A DNA stretch of 64,000 bases, taken from positions 1-64,000 of the forward strand of contig VWPU01008497.1 of assembly GCA_013398955.1 (NCBI GenBank), read 5' to 3'. The stretch is from Callaeas wilsoni. Lineage: Eukaryota > Chordata > Aves > Passeriformes > Callaeidae. This document shows positions 1-12,100 of this stretch, one piece after another. Under the pieces are notes generated by a model. That model did not search any database. It was not told the origin of the DNA and worked only from the letters and a program-made list of their open reading frames with translations. The position numbers and the translations under genes were made by a program. Each line of letters starts with the position of its first letter. The first letter of the stretch is position 1.

Positions 1-250
1 TGCCGCGGCCGGCGCGGGGGGGCAGGTGTGCCGGGTTATATAATACTTACATAATTAGGGCTTTGTTAAGCGCTGGTGGCTGGGAGGGGCGTCCCGCCGT
101 CGAAGACTGAGCCCGATTATTTTCCGAGGAGAACAAAGTCTTGTTGCTAATTAGCTGCCCTAACGGCGGAGAGCCCCGAGTTCCCGGAGGGGCTGCGTCC
201 TGCTCTGTTCCGCTCCGACCCCCTCTGAGGTGCCTTTCCCAGTGCTTCGG
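1..250 (+). promoter_or_regulatory. Edge of a CpG-rich region, probable RAD54L2 promoter flank
   Basis: The first 30 bases are almost pure G/C with several CpGs, and CpG density stays raised to about 230. The rest of the next 5 kb is CpG-poor. A donor-like CAG|GTGTG lies at 23-30, so the left edge may be the tail of a first exon. This fits the edge of a CpG-island promoter of RAD54L2, whose acidic N-terminus is missing from the window. No TATA box or coding match was seen, and the assignment is inference from position and composition. Confidence 0.4.
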
Positions 251-3200
251 ATGGAAGCAACCAGGTGTTGATGTGTGCCGGCTTTGTGCCTCTCCTGGGT
301 GTTGCAACAGGTAAAGCCTGGAGGAAGGGAGTCTGAGCTCTCCCCTTACTTTCACTTACACTGTGCTTGGGGGGTTTCACAAGGAATTTCCTGCCTCCAG
401 CCCAGCCCTGTGGTGCTCTAGTGTTTTCACAGAATGCCACCTCTGTGAGAGGTGCTCTGTGCAGACACCACTTCTCCCTTCTTACACGGCATCCATGCAG
501 CAGCTGCACCAGTTGCATAGAAAGAATATTTTGAAAATATTTCATTTATATTGCACAGCTGAGTGCAGGATGAGCCAGAGCACTCTGGCTGTTGCCAGCC
601 TCCGAGTTGATTGCTGTGCCGCAGTTAGAGAACGGCTGTTCTTCAGGAGCCAGGTACAGTTGCACTCTGGCATCACCTACCCACCACTCCAGCACCCAGT
701 GCACTGGGGAAACATCACATAACCCCAGAGAGCATCTTCCCGGCTGTCAGAGCCTTTACATTCAGGCTTGCTGTACGGAGTCGCTCCTGCAGCCTTTGGC
801 ACTCCAGTTGTAGTTCAGTGTGTCAGGGACTGAGTTGCAGCTGGAGCTGTGCAATTAGACTTTTCTTGTGCCATCCCTCAGTGCTCCTCCCATTCCTGCT
901 TTGACAGCTCAGTACCGGCTGTAGTAGCACTAGCTAGTATTAGCTAGTCTCTGACAGGCTTTTGCCCACAAACTGCAAAGAAGTTCCCAGAAGGCCTGCA
1001 ATAATATTTAACTGCTCTTTGTTCTTTGTGCAGGACAAAAGAAAGCTCCTGAAGTGAGAATTAACTGCTCACTGCTCTGCATGCAGCTACCTTCCTCACC
1101 ATGCATGCACATCCCTGTCCTTAGGGTAGGAAATGATGCCCAAAGACTCAGCAAAGTTGTTCTATTTGGTATCCCGATTTTCCGTAGTGAAATGATTTTA
1201 GAAATAAACAAATGTCTGGTTTTCAGTGCTATGTCTTTCCTGGAGGCACTGGAGTTACCCTGGCAATGAAACCTCCCAGGAGGAGGTATATAGACCTCTA
1301 GCTAACCCTGTTAGCTGGCTAGTAACTGAGCAGGCAAGGAAGGCACCAACTGACACAGTAGTCTGTCCACTGAGGGGTCTCTTGGCTCTTCTTACGCAGC
1401 AACCTCACGTAGGAGACCCTCAGATCTTCTTCTGAATGGGAATTTCTGTACTCCTAGGAGTGCTGATTGTTGCTAGAGCCAAGCTCTGGATGCACAGACA
1501 CTTGGACTTACTGAGGTTTGCCTTGGAGCATGGAGATTGACTGTAATACTGTTTTTCACTTACCTTGGTGTCAGAAGACTGTGTTAGTTACACAAATGTC
1601 ACACCTCAAACCAACCTGCTGCTTCATGACACTTTGCAGCAACCTGAGACATTTTGCAGAGCGGGCTGTGTCGAGAGCAATGATCTAGAGAATATTCTCC
1701 AGGCTGAATCCTGTGCTGTTTTAACAGAAGTTTGAGAAGGAGGTGATGAGGTGAGCTTTATAAGCTTGGCTGTGATAGGAGGTGCCTGACTGCGGGACAA
1801 ATCTTTTGCTGTGTTGCACATCATGAGTCACAGCTGTGTGCAGTGTTTAGGGGCAGCACTGGCAGTCCCACCACGTAGGGAGCATCTGAAGCAGAGTTAC
1901 ACACAGCAGTCACGACTCTCTTTCTTACAGAGACTTCTAAACTGTAATACTGTGACATGCAAATGTCAAGAAACCAAACACCTCTCCCTGTTTGTATGTA
2001 CATCTGGGGGTGGTGGTTGCTGCTGCTTATTGAGCAGAGAAAACTGGCAACCTCTGGCCTGCAGCACAAACCAGAGCCGTGCTGTAACCAGGTCTGTTGG
2101 GTTTTGAGAGTGCAGGCACATTTCACACCTCTAAAGTGCATGAGGAAGGATAGTCATGCCCCTCGTACCTTGCAGGACAGAGTGCCTGGATGTGTGCAGG
2201 TGTCCGTAACCACTGGGAACTGTTTGGGGATTTCTCTGACAGAAAGCTATAACCAACCTGAAGGAGCAGCTGCATTGATGCTACCACCACTTCCCTTGGG
2301 AGATCCTCTTTGTATATCTGGTGAGGACAGTGCAAAACGTGGAACAAAGCTGGTGTGACCCAGATGATTCTTGGTGTCCACAGTGTGTAACCATGGGATG
2401 GGTTTACATCCTTGCCAACAACCACACCTGACCCATGGCTGTCTTCTGCTGGGCAGAGTTGGGCCTGCTTTTCTGATGTGGCTCATTTCACTGTGCAGGG
2501 CTGTGCTGGGTTGTCACCCCCAGGCTGGTGGCAAGGCTCTTCTCAAGGAGGCAATGTGGATAACTGCCCAGGTCTTCCTAGAGTGCACCACAGCTCCAGC
2601 ATGATCAGACAGTTACCAACATGCAAACGTGGCTGATGAATTTTTGTGTTGTGTAAAAAGCTACTTGTATAACCATGTCAGAGTAGAGTGTTGAGCTCCT
2701 GTTACAAAACCATAATTGTGTTTCTGTTGTAGATGTAGGTTTGGCAAAATTGGGACAGGATTGTTCCATTGATTACCTGATGGGACCTGTTCAACAAGGC
2801 TGTTCCCACACTCCCTCCAACCCGAAGATCAGACCTGTTCTTACACAAAATAGGTGGTTTTGTGTGTAATTATTGTTTCTTTATGTGGTTCTGTCCCAGT
2901 GTGGGTCCCAGTTACACAGCTTGGAGCTCACCGTGCTGGAGAGCAGCCACACGACTGCAGCGGGGAGCCTCACTTTTCATCTGGGTTAGATTTAGGCTGT
3001 GCACATAATCAGGAGTTTAATACAAAGCAGCAGCAAAACAATTCCTGCTTGTAACTGCCAGCTCATGTCACAGGTGTGGTGGGAGTTATTGCAAGGTTAG
3101 ACTTGTGATTTTGTCATTGTGTTAGTTAAACTTTGTGAAAAGCTGTATTCGTGGTGGTGGCAAGGATAGGAGCAGCCTTTGTGAAGCCGGCTGTCCCCTG

Positions 3201-5686
3201 AATCCCACTGCAGCTGAATCAGTGCGATGTTTGGAGCTGTCGCTAGCGTGGAAGAGCTCTCTTGATGCATATGTGTCAGGAATGTGGGCTGAGGCACAGA
3301 TTGTGTTCCTCACCTCAGAACTTGTATTGGCAGGACAAACACCAGCCTGAGCAGACACGGCTGTGGCAGATGAGGGCTTGTACTCGGTGCGGGACCAAAT
3401 CTATCCTCAAATTTTGGGCTTCAGGCTTCTGGTCAGATGAGAATTATATTTTAAAAAACCCTATCTGATCCAACTGTGTGTAGGTTTCACCGGAGCTTGT
3501 ATTACATATCATTAAGAGGAAAGAAAAGGTAAAATGCAGAAATGCAACGAGCCTACATAGGGATTGCACGTCATATATGAAAACATAGAAGAGACATAAC
3601 AAACTGGGCTCCTGAGCCTTTAGGTGTTATTATTATTATCACCCTTGTCCTGAAGACACCCTTGCCTGGCACAGTGCAGGTGGCAGGGTGGCTGCTGGAG
3701 GAGGTGACGTGGGCAGTTGCTGGAGTGTGGGGAGGGAAGCACTTCCTCTTCCAAACAAGCATGACTTTGTGCTCTCTGGTGCCTTGTCAAGGTCCTCCGG
3801 GCCCAGGGTGAGATGGCAGCAGTGTAACCATGGCAGTGTTTGTCTCCGGTTTAATGACTCATCCCGGAGCATGTGATCACGTGTGCAGCCTCCCTGCTTC
3901 CCTTTGCCCTATTTCATCCAATCTTTTGATCTAGTTATATAACCAGGAGTCGAGAGGGGTGGGGGGAAGGAAACAGTGCTGAAGAATTGCAGGTAATGTG
4001 ACTAAAATGTGTCTGTAGCTCAAATAGCAGAGTTGTTGTCTGGGAAGCCTGAGTAACTGGGTTTATTCCCAGTACAGTTCTCTGTCTGCAAGTGAGCTGA
4101 TGCTTGATATCAGAGCTGGTAAGGCTAAAGAGGCATGGTGGGAGGACAGGGCTCCAAGACCTTGGCTGTGGTAGGAGAGCTGCTGTGCTTGTAGCAGTGA
4201 ACCCCTTTGCCTTTATCTTCATATGCATAACTCTCCTTGCATTGATCATGAGATCTGTGTCATCCCATAAGCTGTGGGTACCTGGTTTTCCAGCACATGT
4301 AGGGCCTGCAGAGACAGATATGCACAGAAATGTTTGAGCTGCTCTGCTGGTACTGGTCCATGGTGGGCCGAGCTCTGGAGCCCTACGTGTGTTCTGACAC
4401 AGTCTTGGAGCAAATGCTGAGGTGGGTCTGGTGGGATGTCTGGAGAGGAAGTTTGCAAAGTTGGTGCTGTTGAACAAGGTGTGAATCTACTTCTTGTCAT
4501 CTCAATTTTAAGACGTGATACTGGAGATAAGGTTGATTTAATGGGCATATCAACATGACAGCTGTAGGTGCAATGTCCTGTACTGAAGCATCCTTCATTT
4601 AAGCTCCCAGCATTTTGAGGAGGAATGCTCTCTGTCTCCAGATCCCTCAGAGTCACAATGTGATGCTTGTTGGTTCTGTATTACTTCATCTGCCACATTC
4701 TTCTGTACTGATGTCTTCTTTCCTTCAAAGTTCTGTCTAAGTGTCATTTCAGTTCAGTCATTAGCTCAGATACACAATGTAAGCAAGAAAGCTGATTACA
4801 AGATGAGGTTCAGGGTATCTCTTTGCCTGACACAAGGGGACAAGATGCTTCAAAGAAGCTATTACAACGCTTGTCAGAAACAGTTTGCTTCAAGGGAAGC
4901 TTTTGAACAGAAACATTTCCTTTCTTTGCTCTGGAAGCATTAGCTTGGTCACTGGCAGCCTGTTGAAGAGCCAAGTGTCACACAGAACAAGGTGTCATTT
5001 CACATTGTGCTTTAAGAGGCACAAATGGAAGTCTGAAAATAGGAAAATGAAGATAAAAAGGAATGCGTGTGATTTATAATGTAGAAAGAGTATTGCCACT
5101 TATGTTTTGTTTTAAAAAAAGCTTTTTGGAAGTTACTGTATAAACCATGAGAGTGTAGCCTGGTGCTAAAACCACCGAGCAGCCTGCTGAGCCATGACCC
5201 AGTGTTTGAACCAGATAACCTTTTACATGCTGTGTTCTGTTGACTTGGGAGATAGTTACACAGGTTTCATATAGATGGAAATTTCTGCCCTACTTGAATG
5301 ATGTGAAACAAGGAAAAAGGGATTCAAGTTCCTTGTTTTACTCAGAGCTCATCAGGCCCCCTTAGGAAAACAGACTCTTGGGATAGCAAGTGCTCTGTGT
5401 GGACCTAAATATTTTTGCCTTGTTTTCTTGTCAGGACACTTTTGGGCTGTGTTGAGGGGTGTTGGTCTTGGCTTTCACTGGGGACAGACCCTTCACTGTA
5501 AAACTTTTTAACTCTCTTTTACTGTCAGAAAGGCCCCCAGTTTTGACCCGCACAGTGACACGCTTGCCAATGAGTGAGAGTAGGGTTTGTCGGTTCCCAT
5601 TCGGCTCAAATCTTGCTGGATGCTCATGGAAAAGCCAGCTGCCAGCCCGGCACAGCTGTTCCCATGTCACCTTCTTCCCCTTGCAG
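251..5686 (+). other. RAD54L2: 5' intron of RAD54L2
   Basis: This stretch precedes the first recognisable RAD54L2 coding exon. I searched it for an exon encoding the acidic, Glu-rich RAD54L2 N-terminus and found none. Open frames here are short and unlike known proteins. The only structured element seen is a tRNA-like sequence near 4,011-4,078. I read the stretch as intron. Confidence 0.7.
4011..4078 (+). repeat. tRNA-like relic (tRNA-derived SINE head or tRNA pseudogene)
   Basis: TAGCTCAAATAG resembles an internal RNA polymerase III A box. About 40 bases later GGGTTTATTCCC resembles a B box (consensus GGTTCGANTCC) with matching flanks, as in a T-arm. The cloverleaf is too degraded for a working tRNA, and no terminator T-run follows. 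It may be the head of an old tRNA-derived SINE. Confidence 0.4.
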
Positions 5687-8600
5687 ACCAACCCCAGGAA
5701 GCCGCGTTCAGCGGTGACCATGCGGAGCACGCGGAGGATGGAGAATGGCAGCGCTCGACTTCAACTACCTCATCTCAGAGCGAGCGGGCAGAGCAACTCT
5801 TGCAGAACCAGCACAAGAGCCTGGCCTCTGAGGACACCAAAAAGAAGAGGGCTCAGAAACCGTCTCACATGCGGAGGAACATAAGGTAAGCAGCAGCAGC
5901 AGGACAGAAAGAGCTCGGGTCACATATGGTGGTGAAAACAGAATCCCTGCACTTTGCTTCTGAGCTACGTTGTGCCACTGCTGGCAAACCAGATGGTTTT
6001 TCTTTTCCAAAATCTTAGGATTTCGCCAGTGGGAGTAGAGTGATCTCAGACTGGAGTGCTGCATGTGGGTGCAGACTTGTTTGGTATTTCAGAAGAGTGA
6101 ATATTTGGTTATGGAATATATGGCAAAAATTGTGTAATTGCTGCTGTCTTTTGAGAGATGTAATTGAAAAACAGCACCACCATTAAGCAAATACCAGTTT
6201 CAGATATTTGCCAAGGTGAATCCTATTGCAAACAGCCTAAAATACAGTCCTTTCCTATTCTGTCCTGGGTACTTGTTGACAGGAATGCTGATGCTACGAC
6301 TGAAATGTTGGAAGTCAGTTTCACCTGGATTTTATAAAGCAGTAGTTGTTTGATTGTGTAATTCAGCACATGTTCTGGGATAGGTTGTGAGGCGGTAAAT
6401 CACTAGGAAGTTTTGCTCAAGGGAATTTTATAAGCTCAGATGAGAACTAATGGAGCAGGAACTCCTGTGGCAGCAGGTAGCTCTCATGCCCTATGCTGGT
6501 GGTCTTTGGTTCATAATTAAGCTTGTGCAGATTGATTTTCTTAAAGCTGAAGGAATAAGCATTGAATAGGCCTTGGAAAATGAGACTTCATTAGGATGAG
6601 GGAGATGTCCCTGAAGTGTGGGGTTGGGTGGTTTTAAAGGTTAGTGTGAGGGACCTGGATTTTACCACTGCTTGTACTGCACCTCTCCACTGGCAAAAAC
6701 ACCTTCATTTCCAGGACTGGACATGTGACACTGATGCAGGGGAAAAGCAACGTTTAGAAGTAAATAAAATTACCTGTAAAGGGAAGGTGCTTTGAGAGGA
6801 TGCCTTGAAACAATTGTTAAAAACTTTAGAGATCCTAGCTCCTGAAAATGCTGTCAGAAGAGAATCACGGTGATGACTTTTTGTGGGGGAATTGATGCAT
6901 TTTTTCTTCCCATATATCTTCTTTGCATGACTTTGTACATTTTGTGTTTATAAACTGCATATCAATAAAAAACATCCTTTCAGGCCAAAGAACTAGTCTC
7001 TGGTAACGTAGTTTAAGTATGTGCTTACCTACTTACATTTTTCCTCCTTTCATTACTTTGCCTCTGCCAAACTTTTGTCTTTTCCTTGAGTGATGGTAGT
7101 GTTACCTGTAGTTGAGAAGCACAGTGTTGAAATAGCTGTAGAATTTGCCCATATCTTTTGGGGGATGTTGTTGCTACTCCACATGGCTGACAGAATACCT
7201 GGAGCCTGTCAGTCATCTTTGCAGCAGCTGTGCAGCCATTCACGTTTTTGGAAGAAATGGAGTGTAACCAAATCACGTTTGCTCTTGTGTTCAGAAAGCT
7301 GTTGCGTGAGGACCAGCTGGAAGCCGTGACAAAGGCAGCCCAGCAGGAAGAGTTGGAGAGAAGGAAACGGCTTGAGCAGCAGCGGAAGGATTATCCAGCC
7401 TCTATACCAACCGTACCCCTGGAGTTTCTTCCTGGTAAGCACTGGGAGATGCCAGCCAAAGCAAGAGTTCTAAGGATAGAAGCTGAAGGAAGAAGGTAGT
7501 GCTGTGCTTGTCCATGATAGGACAAGGGGTGATGGTTTTGACCTAAAGGAAGATGGATTCAGGCTAGATACAAGGAAGAAATGCTTTACAACGAGGGCGC
7601 CGAAACACTAGCACAGGTTGGGCAGAGATGTGGTAAATGCCCTACCCCTGGAAACATTCAAGGTCAGGATGGACTGGGCTTTGAGCAATCAGGTGTAGTT
7701 GAAGATGTCCCTGCTCAGTGCAGAGAGGTTGGACTAGATGACCTTTGAGGGGTCCTTCCAGCCCCAAACATTCTGTGATTCTATGCTGTACTTGGACTTT
7801 CAAGTGTAAACTCTTGGAACAGCAGTTCCAAACCACTTGTAGGTTCGGTGTAGGCAATTCCACTTCTTCTCTTGCTTTGTATCAAGATACAGTGGCTGCT
7901 TGGTGTAAGGTGCCAGGTAATGTTTGTTGAAGATATTTTGACACATTTTAAGCGTGTGTAGGGGAATGCTGAAACAGAGCTCTCTTGTCTTTCCGGCTGG
8001 TATGGAAGCTTAAACCAACAGGCTTGGCAGAAATGCCAGATCCTGTTTGTCCTGGGAATGGTCTGGTAACACATGTGTCTGGTACTGGGGATAGTGGGAC
8101 AATAGACTGGCTGCACATATGTTCGTGATGTAGCCTTGGCCTTTCTTGCATGTTTCAGCAAGCAGCGAGTTGCAGGCAGTATAAATGGTTAAGCATCACT
8201 CATGTCTTTGGGTGAATATGTCATCTTGCATTGTTTCCCAACTTGGACCATTTTGGTGAGTTAGTTTATAGCACAGCTTCAAAAGGTGTAAAGGGCAAAG
8301 AAGTGCAGCTGGATGTTGGGCAAGGGTAAGGAATTCTTAAGTTGGCCTTGCCTCTTGAGGAAATATATATTATCCCTTTTGTGCAAGTGTTAAAAACACT
8401 TCTACGTGTAGGAGAAGAAATAAGAGCTGTTTAAAACACTTTAACTGTTGCAGAGTAGGTTCAGCCCCAGAAGAACATTGTTCCTTGCTGTGTCACTGCA
8501 GTGATGCTATTTGGCCTCATTAGCCTCTCTCCCCACATGGCAGCACTAAAAACATACAAACAAATGCTTTTGATCAGCAAAAGTTGTTTATGATATGTGG

Positions 8601-9130
8601 GATGTAATTATTACACTGTCCCTACTAACAAAGGGCAGTTATCATCCCTTCAGCAGTTGGTACTTTCTCTGCTGCATGAAACACAGCTTTTACTGAGACC
8701 AAAAAAAAGAGAAACAAAGGACTTTAGCATGTTGTATGGTCAGTGTGCCCCAGTCAGGGCATGAAACAGAGGGTGCCATCAGCAGTGGGCTATTGTTTCA
8801 GCATACTGAGAAAGGAGGAGAGTGTGACCCAGGAAGCTGAGTCATAGCAGGATTGTAGACAGTGAGAGTCTGTTATGGAAAATTCCAGGACTAAGTTATT
8901 TGAGCTAAAGTGGAAGGAAATACTGTCTGGTTTCTGAACAGTTTTGTCTCCTTCCCCATTTTTATGAATTACTTATTGTTTGTAATTTGTGTTTGTAGAG
9001 GACATCGTTTTCAGAACAGCAGAGGCGACCCAGCTCCCCCCTCAGGTCCTGGCTGAGGAAGTGATTTGCCTCGACAGTACCAGCAGTGGCAGTGAAGATG
9101 ATACTAAAGGAAAAAATAGCATTAAAGATG
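5687..9130 (+). other. RAD54L2: RAD54L2 N-terminal exons: basic nuclear-localisation region
   Basis: Three exons encode the segment before the helicase core. The first holds the Ser/Thr-rich stretch [10 protein letters not shown] and a basic cluster [16 protein letters not shown], a probable nuclear localisation signal. The second (7295-7434) encodes a charged, helical, coiled-coil-like stretch around [18 protein letters not shown]. The third (8999-9130) encodes the VICLDST serine/acidic segment, a SUMO-interaction-like pattern. The fourth exon (9883-10115) repeats that pattern as [10 protein letters not shown]. The localisation and SUMO readings are inferences from motif shape. Confidence 0.8.
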
Positions 9131-12100
9131 GTAAGTGACCAATTGCCTCAAGTAAAGATGGTAAGTGACTCAATTGCTCTTCTCACAATATGCTATTTAT
9201 TCAGCCACAAGTCTGTTTTCATCTGGTCAGATGCTGTGGTGGTGAATCACTTCAGATTTTTGTAAGCCTATTGGTTTCCAATCATATGGGCAGTTCTGGC
9301 CTGTGAGTCCTAAAATGACATTTATAAAATGGCCTGTCAGGCCCTCTTGTGAACTTGTGTTTATTTCTGCTTTATAAATGCACTTTGCTCAGTGCATTGC
9401 TGAAGAATGCTTACAGGAGCTGTGGCATCGTTTGCTGCATGTAAAAGAGCATCTAAGTATTCAGATCTGCATCTGGAAGTGTTTTTTGTGTCCCTGGTCC
9501 CAAACGGATTCAGTTGACTCCTTGATGATCCTTAGGCTTTGCATCAGTAGATAAAATTCATGTCTGGGCTTGGGAATTAAGAGAACATACAGAGGAGAAT
9601 GTGAAACACTCAGAAACTGTCTCATGTTCTCTTTGGATCAGCCCAAGTTAATGTTCCCTGAAACCCTTGGAAGCCAGGGAAGTGGATGCTTTTATATGCT
9701 GGTCTGGGGGGCCTGATGTGTGCCTGTATCACGCCTGCTTGTTCAGGATATGTCATTAGGCCGGTGTGGAATTGCAAAAGCTGGGGATAGCCTTGTTTCC
9801 TGATAGTTTTTTTCCATTCACGATAAACCCTGATGTCAAGTTAGCTTTGTTCTTATTCTCTCCTGTTCTGCTTACTTTACAGAAGTGATTGAGCTGAGCT
9901 CAGGAGAGGATGATGCCCTCCAAATTGTGGACAGCAGTGACTCTGGCAATGAAGGGGAGGAGGATGGCAGTGAAGAGAGCAGTGGCTCTCATGTGAATGA
10001 TGCCTTAAATCAGTCAGATGCTCTGGGGCAAGTCATCGTCAATATCAATCATCCACCAAATGAGGAGGACATTTTCCTGGCTCCCCAGCTTGCACATGCA
10101 GTAAAACCCCATCAGGTAGGCTTTGTTAGCCTTGAAAATGCAATGAATTCAGGCAAGCCTGCCTGAGAATCTCAGCAGAACTTCTTTGGTGAGCCCTGTG
10201 ACCAGTCTGGTTGTGATGGTGGCTGTTGTGGGCAGTCAAACGATAAGGCTAAAACAGAGCAAGGCTGAGGTTCTGTGTAACTTCAGCTGTTGTCATTATC
10301 AGACCTTTGTATATTTAGATGAACTTTTAAAAAATAAAATTACATTTATAAACAAACTAATCAACCCCAATTCAGATTCTCTGGCTACAAATTTATTTGA
10401 TTTATTGATATGTTCTCAAGAAATTCCATGAGCATCTAAAAATACTGAGTTTCTGAGCCTTCCCTAGATTAGAGTACTTTAGTGAACTTGAAACATCCCC
10501 TTTATATTTTCATGATGTTCTTGTACTTGCCACTCTTTAAATACATACCCATCTTGAGCTTTTTTGTCTCCCACCATTCTAATACCTTTTCTGCTTTTCT
10601 GCCTAGATTGGTGGGATCCGATTCCTCTACGACAACTTGGTCGAGTCCTTGGAGAGATTTAGAACCAGCAGTGGGTTTGGGTGTATTTTAGCACATAGCA
10701 TGGGCCTGGGCAAGACCATACAGGTCATCTCTTTCTTGGATGTACTTTTTCGGCACACGGAGGCCAAGACTGTTCTTGCCATTGTACCTGTAAGTAGCCA
10801 CATGAAGGGCTGACTGAGGGGCTTGCTTACACTACATCTTTCTTTGCATAGAGAAGGTTGATTAGAGTCCCATCACACATCAAGATTTATCACATCCTTG
10901 CTGCTCTTCTGCCTCTATCATTCCCTGTATTCCTGAGTTTGCATGCTGTGAGCTATTGCTTCCATGTGGGCACACTGCATGTCATTCCCTAATCTCATTT
11001 TTCCTCTTAAAAAACCCAAGCGACTCAATTGGGTTTTTAATCCTTCCATGGCTAACTTTTCCAGGTGAATACGCTCCAAAACTGGCTAGCAGAGTTCAAC
11101 ATGTGGCTCCCAGCACCTGAAAACCTTCCTGCTGATTATAACTCCAAGGAGGTCCAGCCCCGCACCTTCAAAGTCCACATCCTGAATGATGAACACAAGT
11201 AGGTGACACTAAAAGCTTTTCCAAGCTCTTGGCTCAGAGACCTCTGCTGCTTTCTGGGTCATTTTCCTTGCATGGATCAGGGCAGTGCAGTGGTCTTGGG
11301 GAATTCTCAGTTCATTAGCTGTGCTTATACACCTACCTGTTGATGTCTTCACCTTCTGGGTGGGATATATTTGAATCTGCTGATGCTACTCCAGCCATAT
11401 GTTTATTATTGGCCAGGGTCTGATGTGCTGTGGTGGACTGAGGGAAGACAGTGTCTTGATCTGAATCAATTCTGAGCAGGCTGGAAGGGAAGGAAGCCTG
11501 GGGGATAGGAGCATTGGAGGAGACAACAGGGGATAGACAACTCGAAGATTACAACCATGTGCATTGGCAGCTCGTTCTGAACATGATTTTTACAGAGGCA
11601 GACTCAACGGCTGTATAAAAAGGGAACTCTTGAGTCTGATATGCTTTTGTGCATGACAAACTTCTACCCCTCAGTTCCTGTAAGGATTTGTCATTCTCAA
11701 CCCTGCTATCCATGGCACATAAAAGGCTTTTTTTCCTCTCTGTATCACTTTGTTTCCTAAAGAAGTTTCAATGTATCTCTCCATCTGGTTTGATGTGAGA
11801 AGAGTGCTTTAATTAATTTGCTCTTTATGGGGTCCTTTTTCTCAGCAGACTCCAATCCAGTTACTCAACCTGAAACTGGAGTAAAGCTGACAGTTTATCT
11901 GGTTGTTTTGCAGGACGACAGCTGCACGTGCAAAGGTGGTGAATGACTGGGTGACAGAAGGTGGTGTGCTGCTGATGGGATACGAGATGTACCGTCTCCT
12001 CTCACTGAAGAAGTCCTTTGCCACTGGCAGGAAGAAGAGAACAAAGAAACAAACTGGCCCTGTCATTATTGACTTGGATGAGGAAGATCGGCAGCAGGAG

